This document shows, one piece after another, positions 37,939-46,945 of a stretch of 64,000 nt of DNA. Origin of the DNA: an uncultured Clostridia bacterium (GTDB lineage: Bacteria > Bacillota > Clostridia > Oscillospirales > CAG-272); the NCBI GenBank assembly GCA_947631765.1, contig CANRMP010000003.1, forward strand, positions 105,052 to 169,051, read 5' to 3'. Position numbers and translations under genes: made by a program. The notes under the pieces were generated by a model. That model saw only the letters and a list, made by a program, of their open reading frames with translations, was not told the DNA's origin and made no database searches. Positions within the stretch are counted from its first letter, which is position 1, and the number at the start of each line of letters is the position of its first letter.

Positions 37939-39135
37939 TTACGGATCAAGATAATCCTTCAGGCGCTTCGAACGGCTCGGATGGCGGAGCTTTCTGAGCG
38001 CTTTCGCCTCAATCTGGCGTATGCGCTCCCTTGTTATGTCAAAGACCTTGCCCACCTCTTCAAGCGTTCTCATCCTTCCGTCCTTAAGACCGAATCTGAG
38101 CATTAAGACCTGCTCCTCACGGGGAGTAAGCGTGTGCAGCACCTCGAGCAGCTGTTCGCGCAGCATTGTCTGAGAAACGGCATCCGAGGGAGCCGGCGAA
38201 TCCTCATCCTGAATAAAATCTCCCAGATGGCTGTCCTCCTCCTCGCCTATAGGCATTTCAAGCGACACGGGGTCAAGCGCAATTTTCATTATCTCGCGCA
38301 CCTTTTCGGGGGTTATGTTCATTTCCTCAGCTATTTCCTCAACGCTCGCCTCATGACCGTACTGCTGTAAAAGCTTTCTCGAAACTCTTGACACCTTGTG
38401 TATGGTCTCCACCATGTGAACCGGAATTCTTATTGTCCTTGCCTGGTCGGCAATTGCTCTTGTTATCGCCTGTCTTATCCACCATGTGGCGTATGTGGAA
38501 AATTTATATCCCTTGCGGTAGTCGAACTTTTCGACCGCTTTCAAAAGTCCCAAATTGCCCTCCTGTATAAGGTCAAGAAAGGACAGTCCCTTACCCGAGT
38601 GGCGCTTTGCAATGCTCACCACAAGTCGCAAATTCGCCTCAACCAATGCGTTTCGGGCAACCTCGCCCTTCTTTACCGCCTCTTTGAGCTTTGCGATATA
38701 CTCTTCGTCAAGCCCCTCGGGGTCCTTTAACAGCTCGGCGGCTTGAAAGCCTTCGTACATTTCTCCGGCAAGCTCCATTTCCTTGTCGCTGTCAAGCAGA
38801 TTGACCTTTCCTATCTCTTTAAGATACATGCGCACGGGGTCGTCGATTGCAAGTCCCTCCTGCGTCAGCATCTTTTCCATTTCTTCCGCGCTGGTCAGCT
38901 TTCCAAGCTCGTTTTCTATCTCTTCGGCGTCGTTTTGCATATACTCGGTGATCTCGATATCCATTCCTTCGAGAGTTTCGTATATGCGCTCCATTTGCTC
39001 AAGATCAAAATCCTCGCTTTCAAACGCCTCCATTATTTCACTGCTTGAAAGGCTTCCTTGGGATTTTCCCCTTTCAATAAGCCCGTTTAGCCCCGATTTT
39101 TTGTCTTCGCTGAGCATACTTTCGTCAATTCTCAT
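37939..39135 (-). CDS. rpoD: primary sigma factor SigA/RpoD
   Basis: A 398-residue housekeeping sigma-70 factor. Region 1.2 begins near [17 protein letters not shown], region 2 contains [19 protein letters not shown] and [18 protein letters not shown] (the -10 recognition and melting region), region 3 VETIHKV, and region 4 [20 protein letters not shown] (-35 binding helix). The many TTGACA-N17-TATAAT promoters in this window suit it. AGGAGG precedes the ATG. Last gene of the dgt-dnaG-rpoD group, a conserved Firmicute arrangement. Confidence 0.97.
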   Translation of the reverse strand: MRIDESMLSEDKKSGLNGLIERGKSQGSLSSSEIMEAFESEDFDLEQMERIYETLEGMDIEITEYMQNDAEEIENELGKLTSAEEMEKMLTQEGLAIDDPVRMYLKEIGKVNLLDSDKEMELAGEMYEGFQAAELLKDPEGLDEEYIAKLKEAVKKGEVARNALVEANLRLVVSIAKRHSGKGLSFLDLIQEGNLGLLKAVEKFDYRKGYKFSTYATWWIRQAITRAIADQARTIRIPVHMVETIHKVSRVSRKLLQQYGHEASVEEIAEEMNITPEKVREIMKIALDPVSLEMPIGEEEDSHLGDFIQDEDSPAPSDAVSQTMLREQLLEVLHTLTPREEQVLMLRFGLKDGRMRTLEEVGKVFDITRERIRQIEAKALRKLRHPSRSKRLKDYLDP

Positions 39136-39193
39136 TTAAATTCCTCCGCTTTTGCTGTTTGGTCTTGCGACAAAGTTTGTTTTCGCCGTATCT

Positions 39194-40939
39194 TTAATTT
39201 TTCTTTTTTCTTTTTTCTTTAATAATGTCCCCGACGTCTTTTTCGTCTGCCGAGCGCGCCCTTTTCAGAGTTTCGAGACAATCGTAAAGAATCTCAATGG
39301 TGTTTGAGGTCACCTGCCGTCTTGTTATCTTTATTTTTTCAAGTCTGCTCATCTCGTCGGGAGTGAGGCTCTCGCCGAGCATCGAATCGCTGAAATTATC
39401 GGTCATCGAAAGCTCGCTCATAAGCGAGAATACCTTTTTCCCGAACTCGGTAAAAAAGTCCGACTCAAGAGGCAGGGTGCCTTTTTTCCTCATTTCGGAA
39501 ATGTACTCCGGATGGAGCAACAGTATTCCGATTATTGCCTCTTCGGCTTTTGCCGCCTTCAGGTTTTTCGGTGCGTCGGGATTTATCCTGTCGCCGTACC
39601 CTTCGGTTTCAGTTATTATCTTTCTGAATTCGTCTTTTCTTTGCCGACTGTTTCTTCCGGAAATGCTTTTTTCGACGTCCCGCCTTATTGAATCGGGCGA
39701 GAGCGACAGCGCCTCTGCCGCCTTGTGGATGTATACCTCCCTTTGAGCGGCGCCCGAAAACTCGGCAATTACCTCAACCACCTGAGACAGCGCTTTAACC
39801 TTTCCGTCGGTTGTATCTGTGTCATTATTTGCCATTATGCTGTCAAATCTGAAATCAAATTCGCTTCTGCTTTTTGACATAAGCGAGGTGAAAGCATCGG
39901 GACCGAATTTCTTTATGTATTCGTCCGGATCCTTGGCGTTTTCGACTTTAATTATTTTACATTCAAGTCCCGCCTCTCCAAGCAGTCGAAAAGCCTTATT
40001 TGCGGCGTTTTGTCCCGCGGCGTCCGCGTCGTAGCAAATAATAACGCGGTTTGTATACCTTTTGAAAATTCTCGCCTGCTCGGGGGTTATGGCGGTTCCG
40101 AGGGTGGCAACCGCGTTTTTAAAGCCCGCCTTATGAAGCGCTATGACGTCCATGTACCCCTCGCACAGTATCAGCTGCTCCGAGCACGCGGATTTTGCAT
40201 AGTTGAGAGCAAAAAGATTTCGGCTTTTTTTGAAAACCGGTGTGTCGGAGGAGTTGAGATATTTCGGCTGGGAGTCGTCCATGACCCTTCCGCCGAATGC
40301 GACAACGTCTCCGGTAACAGAGATTATCGGAAACATCACTCTGTTTCGAAAATAATCGTAGGGCATTCCGTTTTTTCGACTTATACCGCACAAAAATGCG
40401 CTTGACATCTCGCTGTCGGTATATCCCTTCGACCTTAAAAATCCGGTAAGAGCGGAAAATTCATTGGGTGCAAACCCGAGACCGAAGATTTTAATTATGG
40501 GCATTGTGAGCCCGCGTTTTAAAAGATAATCAAGCCCCGGCTTACCCTTTGGAGAAAGGAGCATTTTGTGATAAAACCTTGCCGCCTCCCTGTTCATTTC
40601 AAGGATTCTGCGCTTATTATCCGACTCTTTTTTGCTGTCCTTGTCAAGAGTCAGAGTAATTCCCGCGCGCCTTGCGAGAAATTCAATGGCGGATGGGTAG
40701 TCAAGGTTCTCGATTTTGCGAATGAAGGTGATAACGTCTCCGCCCGAGCCGCATCCGAAGCAGTAAAAGCTCTGGTCAGAGGTGAAGACCGTAAAGGACG
40801 GGCTTCTCTCGCTGTGGAAGGGACACAGACCGACCATGTTGGAGCCGGCTCTTTTTAGCGATACGTAACCCGAAATCACCTGCTCGATGTCGTTTCGAAA
40901 CTTTATATCTTCTATAACGCTCTGATCAATCCGAGCCAA
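39194..40939 (-). CDS. dnaG: DNA primase
   Basis: A 581-residue primase that makes RNA primers at the replication fork. N-terminal CHC2 zinc ribbon (GLCPFHSERSPSF and YCFGCGSGGD), the RNA polymerase core with TOPRIM motifs (LILCEGYMDVIAL and ICYDADAAGQNAA), and a C-terminal helicase-interaction domain. Translation starts at a TTG (40939) 8 bases behind GGAGGAGG, which also codes for the end of dgt. Only 3 bases separate it from dgt and 58 from rpoD. Confidence 0.96.
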   Translation of the reverse strand: MARIDQSVIEDIKFRNDIEQVISGYVSLKRAGSNMVGLCPFHSERSPSFTVFTSDQSFYCFGCGSGGDVITFIRKIENLDYPSAIEFLARRAGITLTLDKDSKKESDNKRRILEMNREAARFYHKMLLSPKGKPGLDYLLKRGLTMPIIKIFGLGFAPNEFSALTGFLRSKGYTDSEMSSAFLCGISRKNGMPYDYFRNRVMFPIISVTGDVVAFGGRVMDDSQPKYLNSSDTPVFKKSRNLFALNYAKSACSEQLILCEGYMDVIALHKAGFKNAVATLGTAITPEQARIFKRYTNRVIICYDADAAGQNAANKAFRLLGEAGLECKIIKVENAKDPDEYIKKFGPDAFTSLMSKSRSEFDFRFDSIMANNDTDTTDGKVKALSQVVEVIAEFSGAAQREVYIHKAAEALSLSPDSIRRDVEKSISGRNSRQRKDEFRKIITETEGYGDRINPDAPKNLKAAKAEEAIIGILLLHPEYISEMRKKGTLPLESDFFTEFGKKVFSLMSELSMTDNFSDSMLGESLTPDEMSRLEKIKITRRQVTSNTIEILYDCLETLKRARSADEKDVGDIIKEKRKKKN

Positions 40940-40942
40940 AAA

Positions 40943-41965
40943 TCAAGCCTCCTCCATGTCTACTCCCCAAACTCTGGGAATAAAGAGTTGTTTATATCGG
41001 TTTATTGCGTATCTGTCGGTCATACCCGAAATATAATCGACCACCGCGCGTTCTACGCCTTCCTCTTCCACAATAGGCTTAAGGTCTTCGGTAATCATAT
41101 TCGGATTTTTGAGAAAATATCCGTACATATGCTCAAGCATAGCGCAGGCTTTTCCCTCCTCGCCCTTAGCCTCGGGATTGGTGTAAACGTGCTCGAAAAG
41201 AAAATTGCGAAGCCTGTCTGTGGCGTCCTGTATGTCGGACTGCATTGCGATTTGTCTTAGTCCGTTTTCGGTTGTGGCGTTTACAACAGAGCGCACCATG
41301 GTGTCGATTCTCTGCCCGTGGGTCTGCCCGAGCGTGTTTCGAAGCTCGCTCGGAATATCTTCAATCTTTAGAATACCGGCACGGCAGGCGTCGTCGATAT
41401 CGTGATTTATATATGCGATCCTGTCGGCGAATTTGACTATAACTCCTTCGAGAGTGTCGGCAATATCGTCGCCGGCGTGGCAGAGTATGCCGTTGCGAAC
41501 CTCATATGTAAGATTGAGATTTTCAAGCTTGTCCACAACTCTTAAAGACTGCTTGCAGTGGGTAAAGCTTTTATCGTAAAGCATTTGTATCGTGCGTTCT
41601 CCGGCATGTCCGAAGGGCGTGTGACCGAGATCATGCCCGAGCGCTATCGCCTCGGTCAAATCTTCGTTTAGGCGAAGAGACCTTGCAATTGTGCGGGCAA
41701 TCTGGGTTACCTCAAGAGTGTGAGTAAGTCTTGTTCTGTAATGATCGTGCTCGGGAGAAAGAAAGACCTGGGTCTTATGCATCAAACGTCTGAAAGACTT
41801 GCTGTGAATTATTCTGTCCCGGTCACGCTGAAACTCGGTGCGCATGTCGTCCGCAGAAAGTCCCCTCTCCCTTCCTTTGGTTGAAGAAGAAAGACAGGCG
41901 GCAGGGGAAAGTATCTCCTTTTCACGCTCCTCGAGCATCTGTCTGACAGTCATTTCGGGGCGCAC
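40943..41965 (-). CDS. deoxyguanosinetriphosphate triphosphohydrolase-like HD protein
   Basis: A 340-residue Dgt-family protein with an HD metal site: His in RTRLTHTLEV, HD in LGHDLGHTPFGHAGE, and Asp in KFADRIAYINHDIDDA. Such proteins hydrolyse dNTPs to deoxynucleosides and triphosphate and may limit dNTP pools. First gene of the group with dnaG and rpoD, placing nucleotide-pool control with priming. Starts at ATG 41965 behind GGAGG. The usual annotation for this length is dGTPase type 2. Confidence 0.92.
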   Translation of the reverse strand: MRPEMTVRQMLEEREKEILSPAACLSSSTKGRERGLSADDMRTEFQRDRDRIIHSKSFRRLMHKTQVFLSPEHDHYRTRLTHTLEVTQIARTIARSLRLNEDLTEAIALGHDLGHTPFGHAGERTIQMLYDKSFTHCKQSLRVVDKLENLNLTYEVRNGILCHAGDDIADTLEGVIVKFADRIAYINHDIDDACRAGILKIEDIPSELRNTLGQTHGQRIDTMVRSVVNATTENGLRQIAMQSDIQDATDRLRNFLFEHVYTNPEAKGEEGKACAMLEHMYGYFLKNPNMITEDLKPIVEEEGVERAVVDYISGMTDRYAINRYKQLFIPRVWGVDMEEA

Positions 41966-42066
41966 CTCCCTTCAAAAAGGACAACGCAAAAAATTTATTC
42001 ACTATAATATACGCAAATTTTTATTTAAACCCTTTTTTTGATTCTAAATAAGTCGTTTAGTCGCCG

Positions 42067-42082
42067 AAAAGCTCGAGCTTTT
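42067..42082. terminator. short palindrome after yigZ
   Basis: AAAAGCTCGAGCTTTT is a perfect 16-bp palindrome about 20 bases after the yigZ stop codon. It may act as a weak terminator. Low confidence because it lacks a loop. Confidence 0.35.
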
Positions 42083-42100
42083 TACAAAATACGGCAAAAA

Positions 42101-42724
42101 TTATCTTGTATCATAGTGACTGCCCTTGTTTTCAACCTGTATTTTACCAAGGGAAAGCTCACTTACAGCCGAACAAAAATCGTTTGCGATATCTTTTGGA
42201 AGCGATATGGTAATCTCAATATCTTCCCCGTACTCAACATTATCGATCTTTGCGGGAATTTTTGAAATTTCGCTTTGAATTTTAGGGTAAGTTTTGTAAT
42301 CGCACCGAAAGCTGAGAATTGTAAAAAGCTCGTATTTTACAATTCCGGCGTCCTCGACTGCAAGCTTTGCGGCGGCACTGTATGCTCTGACAAGTCCGCC
42401 GACTCCCAAAAGCACTCCGCCGAAATACCTTGTCACTACAATGACAGCGTCGGTAAAGCCGCCTTTTCTGATAACGTCAAGCACAGGAACTCCCGCGCTG
42501 CCCTGCGGCTCCTTATCGTCGCTGTATCTCATTATGTTATTGCTTTTGAGCATATAGGCGTACACGTTGTGCTTTGCGTCCGCATGGCGGCGGCGAACAG
42601 AGGCTATAAAATCGAGCGCCTGCTCTTCATTTTTTATATGCGAGGCGTACCCGATAAACTCGCTCTTTTTTACAACAAGCTCGCCTTTGCCGCTCTTTCC
42701 GAGAGTTATATAGGCTTCATTCAT
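42101..42724 (-). CDS. yigZ: YigZ/IMPACT family protein
   Basis: A 207-residue protein of the IMPACT family. The conserved N-terminal part has KKSEFIGYASHI, RRRHADAKHNVYAY, YSDDKEPQGSAGVP and VTRYFGGVLLGVGGLVRAY; the C-terminal 70 residues form an EF-G domain IV-like fold. Biochemical role is unsettled (translation-related regulation in eukaryotes). Its ATG lies within the end of hflX (8-base overlap), so the pair is translationally coupled. Confidence 0.92.
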   Translation of the reverse strand: MNEAYITLGKSGKGELVVKKSEFIGYASHIKNEEQALDFIASVRRRHADAKHNVYAYMLKSNNIMRYSDDKEPQGSAGVPVLDVIRKGGFTDAVIVVTRYFGGVLLGVGGLVRAYSAAAKLAVEDAGIVKYELFTILSFRCDYKTYPKIQSEISKIPAKIDNVEYGEDIEITISLPKDIANDFCSAVSELSLGKIQVENKGSHYDTR

Positions 42725-44075
42725 GGTTATCCGGAGATGCCCCGCCGTTTTCGGCTCCGCTGTTTTCGGCTATGAGCTTTTGCACCTGTTTTAAGGTCTT
42801 TTCGTCAACAACGGCTGCCACAACGGTATACTGTTCGGTATACTCGACGTTTTCAACCGTTGCGTTCCTGTAAAGAAAGGCAAGGGTCTTACTGTCCTTC
42901 GGGCTGAGCATGAAAAAGTTAAGAGATTTACCGCCGAGCGCGATTTTTTCAAGCGCCTCGACAAGAGCCTTAGTATTTCTGCCGTCGAGCGCGGAAATTG
43001 CAATAGTCTCGCCGTGAGCTGCGGCGGGAGTGAGTACAAAAGGAAGCTCGCGGCAGATATCGCATTTGTTCATTACATAAATTGTGGGTTTTCCCGAAGC
43101 GCCAAGGTCAAATATCAGCTTTTCGGTGACCTCAAGCTGAGCCTCGGCTTCGGGGTCTGACGCGTCGGTGACAATCATAATAGCATCCGCGTATTTAAGC
43201 TCGTCAAGAGTGCTTCGAAACGCCCTTACAAGGTGATGAGGCAGATTTCTTATAAATCCCACCGTGTCGGTAAGCAGTATTTGTCTTCCGCTCGGAAGCT
43301 TAAACATCCTTGTTGTTGGGTCGAGCGTTGCAAAAAGCTTGTCCTCGGCAAGTATTCCGGCATTTGTCAGCCTGTTGAGAAGCGTGGATTTTCCCGCGTT
43401 GGTATATCCCACAATTGCCACCTTGGGTATGCCCGATCTGTCCCTTTTTGACCTTTGAACCTTGCGTATTCTTTCAAGCTCCGCAATCTGATTTTCAAGG
43501 CTCTCGACACGGCGCTGTAGATGCCTTCTGTCGCTTTCAAGCTTGCTTTCGCCCGGTCCCCTTGTGCCTATACCTCCTCCGAGCCTTGACATATCACGAC
43601 CCTTGCCCGTAAGGCGGGGGAGAGTGTACTTTATCTGCGCAAGCTCGACTTGCAGCTTGCCCTCTGCGCTTGCGGCGTGGAGAGCGAAAATGTCAAGAAT
43701 GAGCATACTGCGGTCAATTACTCTTATTTCAAAGTCCTCGTCGTCCTCAAATTCATTTTCTATGCCGTCTTCTATGTTTTTTATCTGAGCAGGAGACAGC
43801 TCGCAGTCAAAGACAACAAGAGACACGCCGTTGTCATGACAAAGGGATGCCGTTTCGCACAGCTTTCCCTTTCCGATGTAGGTTTTGTTATCCGGCGAGC
43901 TTCTCTGCTGAACCACCGTGGCAAAAAGTCTGCCTCCCGCCGTTTCAAGCAGTCTTTCAAGCTCTTCAAGCGAAACCGCGGCGTCATGCTCGGAAATATC
44001 CGGCGTTATTACCGAAACAAGCACTGCGTACGGCGCTTCTTCGGCTTTAAATTTAAAAATATTGTCGTTATTCAT
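42717..44075 (-). CDS. hflX: ribosome-associated GTPase HflX
   Basis: A 452-residue GTPase that binds the 50S subunit and splits stalled or heat-damaged ribosomes. N-terminal HflX domain with GSVVVQQ-like FATVVQQRSSPDNKTYIGKG (cut to FATVVQQR, DNKTYIGKGK), a coiled linker (LQRRVESLENQIAELERIR) and a G domain with G1 GYTNAGKST, G3 DTVGFIRNLP and G4 NKCD. AAGGAGG sits 6 bases before the ATG at 44075, and directly against an ATG two codons earlier, so I use the former. Confidence 0.95.
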   Translation of the reverse strand: MNNDNIFKFKAEEAPYAVLVSVITPDISEHDAAVSLEELERLLETAGGRLFATVVQQRSSPDNKTYIGKGKLCETASLCHDNGVSLVVFDCELSPAQIKNIEDGIENEFEDDEDFEIRVIDRSMLILDIFALHAASAEGKLQVELAQIKYTLPRLTGKGRDMSRLGGGIGTRGPGESKLESDRRHLQRRVESLENQIAELERIRKVQRSKRDRSGIPKVAIVGYTNAGKSTLLNRLTNAGILAEDKLFATLDPTTRMFKLPSGRQILLTDTVGFIRNLPHHLVRAFRSTLDELKYADAIMIVTDASDPEAEAQLEVTEKLIFDLGASGKPTIYVMNKCDICRELPFVLTPAAAHGETIAISALDGRNTKALVEALEKIALGGKSLNFFMLSPKDSKTLAFLYRNATVENVEYTEQYTVVAAVVDEKTLKQVQKLIAENSGAENGGASPDNHE

Positions 44076-44115
44076 AATCATCCTCCTTCTAAGTCAAATT
44101 TGGATTTGTAAGCAA

Positions 44116-44146
44116 AAACGGGCAGCCGCATAAATACAATGCGACT
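44116..44146 (-). terminator. terminator of rpmE
   Basis: On the minus strand AGTCGCAT pairs with ATGCGGCT (one mismatch), followed by GCCCGTTTTTGC, about 35 bases after the rpmE stop codon. Confidence 0.65.
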
Positions 44147-44179
44147 GTCCGCTGTCTCAAAACAATATCAAAAGGTAAA

Positions 44180-44386
44180 TTACTTCTGCGCTCCCGCAAG
44201 GCGTCTCTTGAATTTATCAACGCGTCCGCCGGCATCCACAAACTTCTGCTTACCCGTGAAATACGGATGACACTTTGAACAGATTTCAACAGTTATATTC
44301 CCCTTTGTCGAGCGTGTCTTGATCTCCGCGCCACATGCGCACTTAATTGTACACTCTTTGTACTCGGGATGAATTCCTTCCTTCAT
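44180..44386 (-). CDS. rpmE: 50S ribosomal protein L31, zinc-binding form
   Basis: A 68-residue L31 beginning MKEGIHPEY. It keeps the zinc ligands (CACG in the first half and [13 protein letters not shown] in the second), so it is the C+ form rather than the zinc-free YtiA-type paralogue. AGAGGTG precedes the ATG at 44386; the frame runs 15 codons further without a better site. It forms a subunit bridge at the central protuberance in known ribosomes. Confidence 0.95.
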   Translation of the reverse strand: MKEGIHPEYKECTIKCACGAEIKTRSTKGNITVEICSKCHPYFTGKQKFVDAGGRVDKFKRRLAGAQK

Positions 44387-44467
44387 TATCTTACACCTCT
44401 TCCTTAAGTAGTATGATTCAAAATAAAACAATTAAGACCTGCCATATATATGGAGGCTTGCAAAAAC

Positions 44468-44809
44468 TCAGATAATCTCCTTGAGCTTTGCTTCTTTTCC
44501 GCTCTTTGAACGGAGATAATAAAGTTTTGCGCGGCGAACCTTACCCGAGCGGATAACGTCAACCTTTGCAACGTTGGGAGAATGAAGCGGAAACGTCTTT
44601 TCGACGCCGACGCCGTAAGTCACGCGTCTTACCGTAAACGTCTCGGAAATGCCGCCGCCTCTTTTGGCAATTACGATTCCCTCGAACATCTGGATTCTTT
44701 CCCTTGTTCCCTCTTTGATTTTGTTGTGTACTCTGACGGTATCTCCCACAACGAACTTGGGAGCGTCCGCCTTGATCTGCTCACTTGTAAAAGCCTTGAT
44801 AAGATCCAT
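44468..44809 (-). CDS. rplS: 50S ribosomal protein L19
   Basis: A 113-residue L19, located at the 30S-50S interface. [20 protein letters not shown] and [13 protein letters not shown] are the signature segments; the end [20 protein letters not shown] is typical. GGAGG lies before the ATG. In many Clostridia rplS is followed by lepB-ylqF-rnhB on the same strand; here that string is on the opposite strand, divergent from rplS. Confidence 0.96.
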   Translation of the reverse strand: MDLIKAFTSEQIKADAPKFVVGDTVRVHNKIKEGTRERIQMFEGIVIAKRGGGISETFTVRRVTYGVGVEKTFPLHSPNVAKVDVIRSGKVRRAKLYYLRSKSGKEAKLKEII

Positions 44810-44905
44810 AATTTGGCTTCCTCCTTATTACATTGAACGTTCGTGCAGAGCAAAGCAGAGGACCGTTCATCAAATTATTTGTCCGCGTCACACGGCACTT
44901 CACGT

Positions 44906-44934
44906 ATTGTACCACAAAGAAATTCATTTTGCAA
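44906..44934 (-). promoter_or_regulatory. promoter of rplS
   Basis: On the minus strand TTGCAA (complement of 44929-44934), 17-base spacer, TACAAT (complement of 44906-44911). Confidence 0.75.
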
Positions 44935-45039
44935 GTACTTTTTCGCATTTTTTTATATTTTTTCAGAAAAATTCGATTTCAAAGCCAAAACAGTCGTTAT
45001 CAAGGCGTTTTTTCGTTCCGACAAATTTGCTCCAAACGC

Positions 45040-45068
45040 TTTACAATCCTTAAAATATGTGATATAAT
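45040..45068 (+). promoter_or_regulatory. promoter of the fused kinase/signal peptidase operon
   Basis: TTTACA at 45040-45045, 17-base spacer, TATAAT at 45063-45068. The predicted leader opens with a stem-loop AAGACGGG/CCCGTCTT (45084-45091 with 45101-45108). The whole 324-bp gap 44810-45133 holds only this promoter, the rplS promoter and AT-rich sequence. Confidence 0.8.
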
Positions 45069-45133
45069 ACGTAAGATAAAGTCAAGACGGGTAAATATTT
45101 CCCGTCTTACCCCTTGAAAAGAGGTCACACCCG

Positions 45134-46921
45134 ATGAAAAAATCAAAATATCTTGTCCTGCTTTGCGACGGAATGGCGGATTACAAAATTCCCGAGCTTG
45201 GAAACAGATCGCCAATGGAGGCGGCAGACAAACCCACAATGAACGCTCTTGCAAGATACGCAACCGTCGGCACCGCGCTCACCGTTCCGCCCGGTATGAA
45301 GCCCGGAAGCGACCCTGCAAATCTTGCCGTGATGTCATATGACCCTTCGATTTATTCCAACGGAAGAAGCCCGCTTGAAGCGGCTTCCATGGGTCTTGAA
45401 ATGGGCGATGACACCACCGCTTTCCGCTGTAATCTTCTGACCCTCTCGGACGGTGACGAGCCGTACGAGGAAAAAATTATGATAGATCACGGAGCAGATG
45501 AAATCACCACCGAGGAAGCGGACATTCTCATAAAAGCTATTGAGGAAGCCCTGTCTGAGGAAGGACGCCATTTTTATACCGGCGTCAGCTACAGACACTG
45601 TATGCTCTGGGACAACGCTCCGCCCCTTTGCGAATTTACCCCGCCTCACGACATTCTGGGGCAAAGGATCGGCGACTATCTCCCGAGTGAGAAGGACGAA
45701 AATGACAACGAGGTATCCTTGTACCTTGACATAATGAAAAAAAGCTATGAGATTCTTAAAAATCACCCCGTAAACGAAGAGAGACGGGCAAGAGGACTGC
45801 ACCCCGCAAACTCCCTTTGGATATGGAGCCCCGGCAAAAAGCCTGCTCTTCCCGACTTCACAAAAAAGTGGGGACTTAAGGCCACGGTCATATCTGCCGT
45901 CGACCTTATAAAAGGCATCGCCAAATGCGCGAATATGGAATCTGTGGACGTCGAGGGCGCGACAGGTACCCTTAATACAAATTACAAGGGCAAGGCAGAC
46001 GCGGCAATAGACGCATTCGAGCGCGGGCAGGACTACGTTTATGTTCACGTTGAGGCTCCCGACGAATGCGGTCACCGAGGCGAGGCGGAAAATAAAATGA
46101 GGTCGATTGAGCTTATCGACAAAAATATACTCGCCCCTATTTACGAATATCTCAAAGCATGCGGCTCACCCTATAAAATCATGGTGCTTCCCGACCATAC
46201 TACCCCTGTCAGCACAAGAACGCACGGGAGCGACCCTGTACCCTTCTTTATATATTCAAGCGAGAGCAAAACCGTCGGAGTCAATAATTTCAATGAATTT
46301 TCCGCAAAGGAAAAGAAGCTGAAGCTTGAGCATGGTTATATGCTTACCGACCTGCTTGTAAACGAAAAAATACCGGGCACCTCCTCGGGCGCGGCTTTGA
46401 AAGCCGTGCACGATCTTTTCGAGCTTTTTTCGATTTCTCTTATTGCCGTAATGCTCTGCATGACCTTTATCGCAAGACATTCGCCTGTCGTCGGTGATTC
46501 AATGCTCGACACCTTAAAAACAAAGGATGTTTTGCTTGTAAGCAATGTTGCGTACACTCCCAAAACAGGCGATATCATAATCGTTCAGGCACCGGATGAA
46601 AAGGAAAAGCCGCTTGTAAAGCGGGTAATTGCCACCGGAGGTCAGACAATGAGAATCGACTACAACACATGGCAGGTGTGGGTTGACGGCGAGCTTCTTG
46701 ACGACTCCTACGTCAAAAAGGAAGACGGCGCCATGCGCTCTTGGTACTATGCCGTCCCCGACGAAACCGGAATATACGAGGGCGTTGTGCCGGAAGGAAT
46801 GATGTTTGTAATGGGAGACAACAGAAACGTTTCAAAGGACAGCCGAAGCATAGGATATATCGACACAAGATACGTAATCGGAAAAGTGGTTTACAGACTT
46901 TTTCCTTTCGGTTCGATTTAA
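45134..46921 (+). CDS. fusion: proposed homoserine kinase (ApgM-like) + type I signal peptidase
   Basis: One uninterrupted 595-codon frame with two complete proteins. Residues 1 to about 409 are a cofactor-independent phosphoglycerate mutase-like protein of the subfamily proposed as alternative homoserine kinase (VLLCDGMADY, GMKPGSDPANLAVMSYDP, YTGVSYRH, HPANSLWIWSPG, VISAVDLIKGI, VEAPDECGH, VLPDHTTPV). Residues about 425-595 are a Gram-positive signal peptidase I: membrane helix 431-448, catalytic Ser456 in GDSML, Lys496 in VKRVIA, and GDNRNVSKDSR at 561-571. A short linker (411-424) joins them. No stop codon or ribosome binding site marks an internal start. The topology would be enzyme inside, peptidase outside. 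lepB normally stands alone before ylqF; thrC downstream supports the threonine link. Fusion or lost stop codon. Confidence 0.9.
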   Translation: MKKSKYLVLLCDGMADYKIPELGNRSPMEAADKPTMNALARYATVGTALTVPPGMKPGSDPANLAVMSYDPSIYSNGRSPLEAASMGLEMGDDTTAFRCNLLTLSDGDEPYEEKIMIDHGADEITTEEADILIKAIEEALSEEGRHFYTGVSYRHCMLWDNAPPLCEFTPPHDILGQRIGDYLPSEKDENDNEVSLYLDIMKKSYEILKNHPVNEERRARGLHPANSLWIWSPGKKPALPDFTKKWGLKATVISAVDLIKGIAKCANMESVDVEGATGTLNTNYKGKADAAIDAFERGQDYVYVHVEAPDECGHRGEAENKMRSIELIDKNILAPIYEYLKACGSPYKIMVLPDHTTPVSTRTHGSDPVPFFIYSSESKTVGVNNFNEFSAKEKKLKLEHGYMLTDLLVNEKIPGTSSGAALKAVHDLFELFSISLIAVMLCMTFIARHSPVVGDSMLDTLKTKDVLLVSNVAYTPKTGDIIIVQAPDEKEKPLVKRVIATGGQTMRIDYNTWQVWVDGELLDDSYVKKEDGAMRSWYYAVPDETGIYEGVVPEGMMFVMGDNRNVSKDSRSIGYIDTRYVIGKVVYRLFPFGSI

Positions 46922-46945
46922 GATTTTATTAAAAAGTTAAAAACA

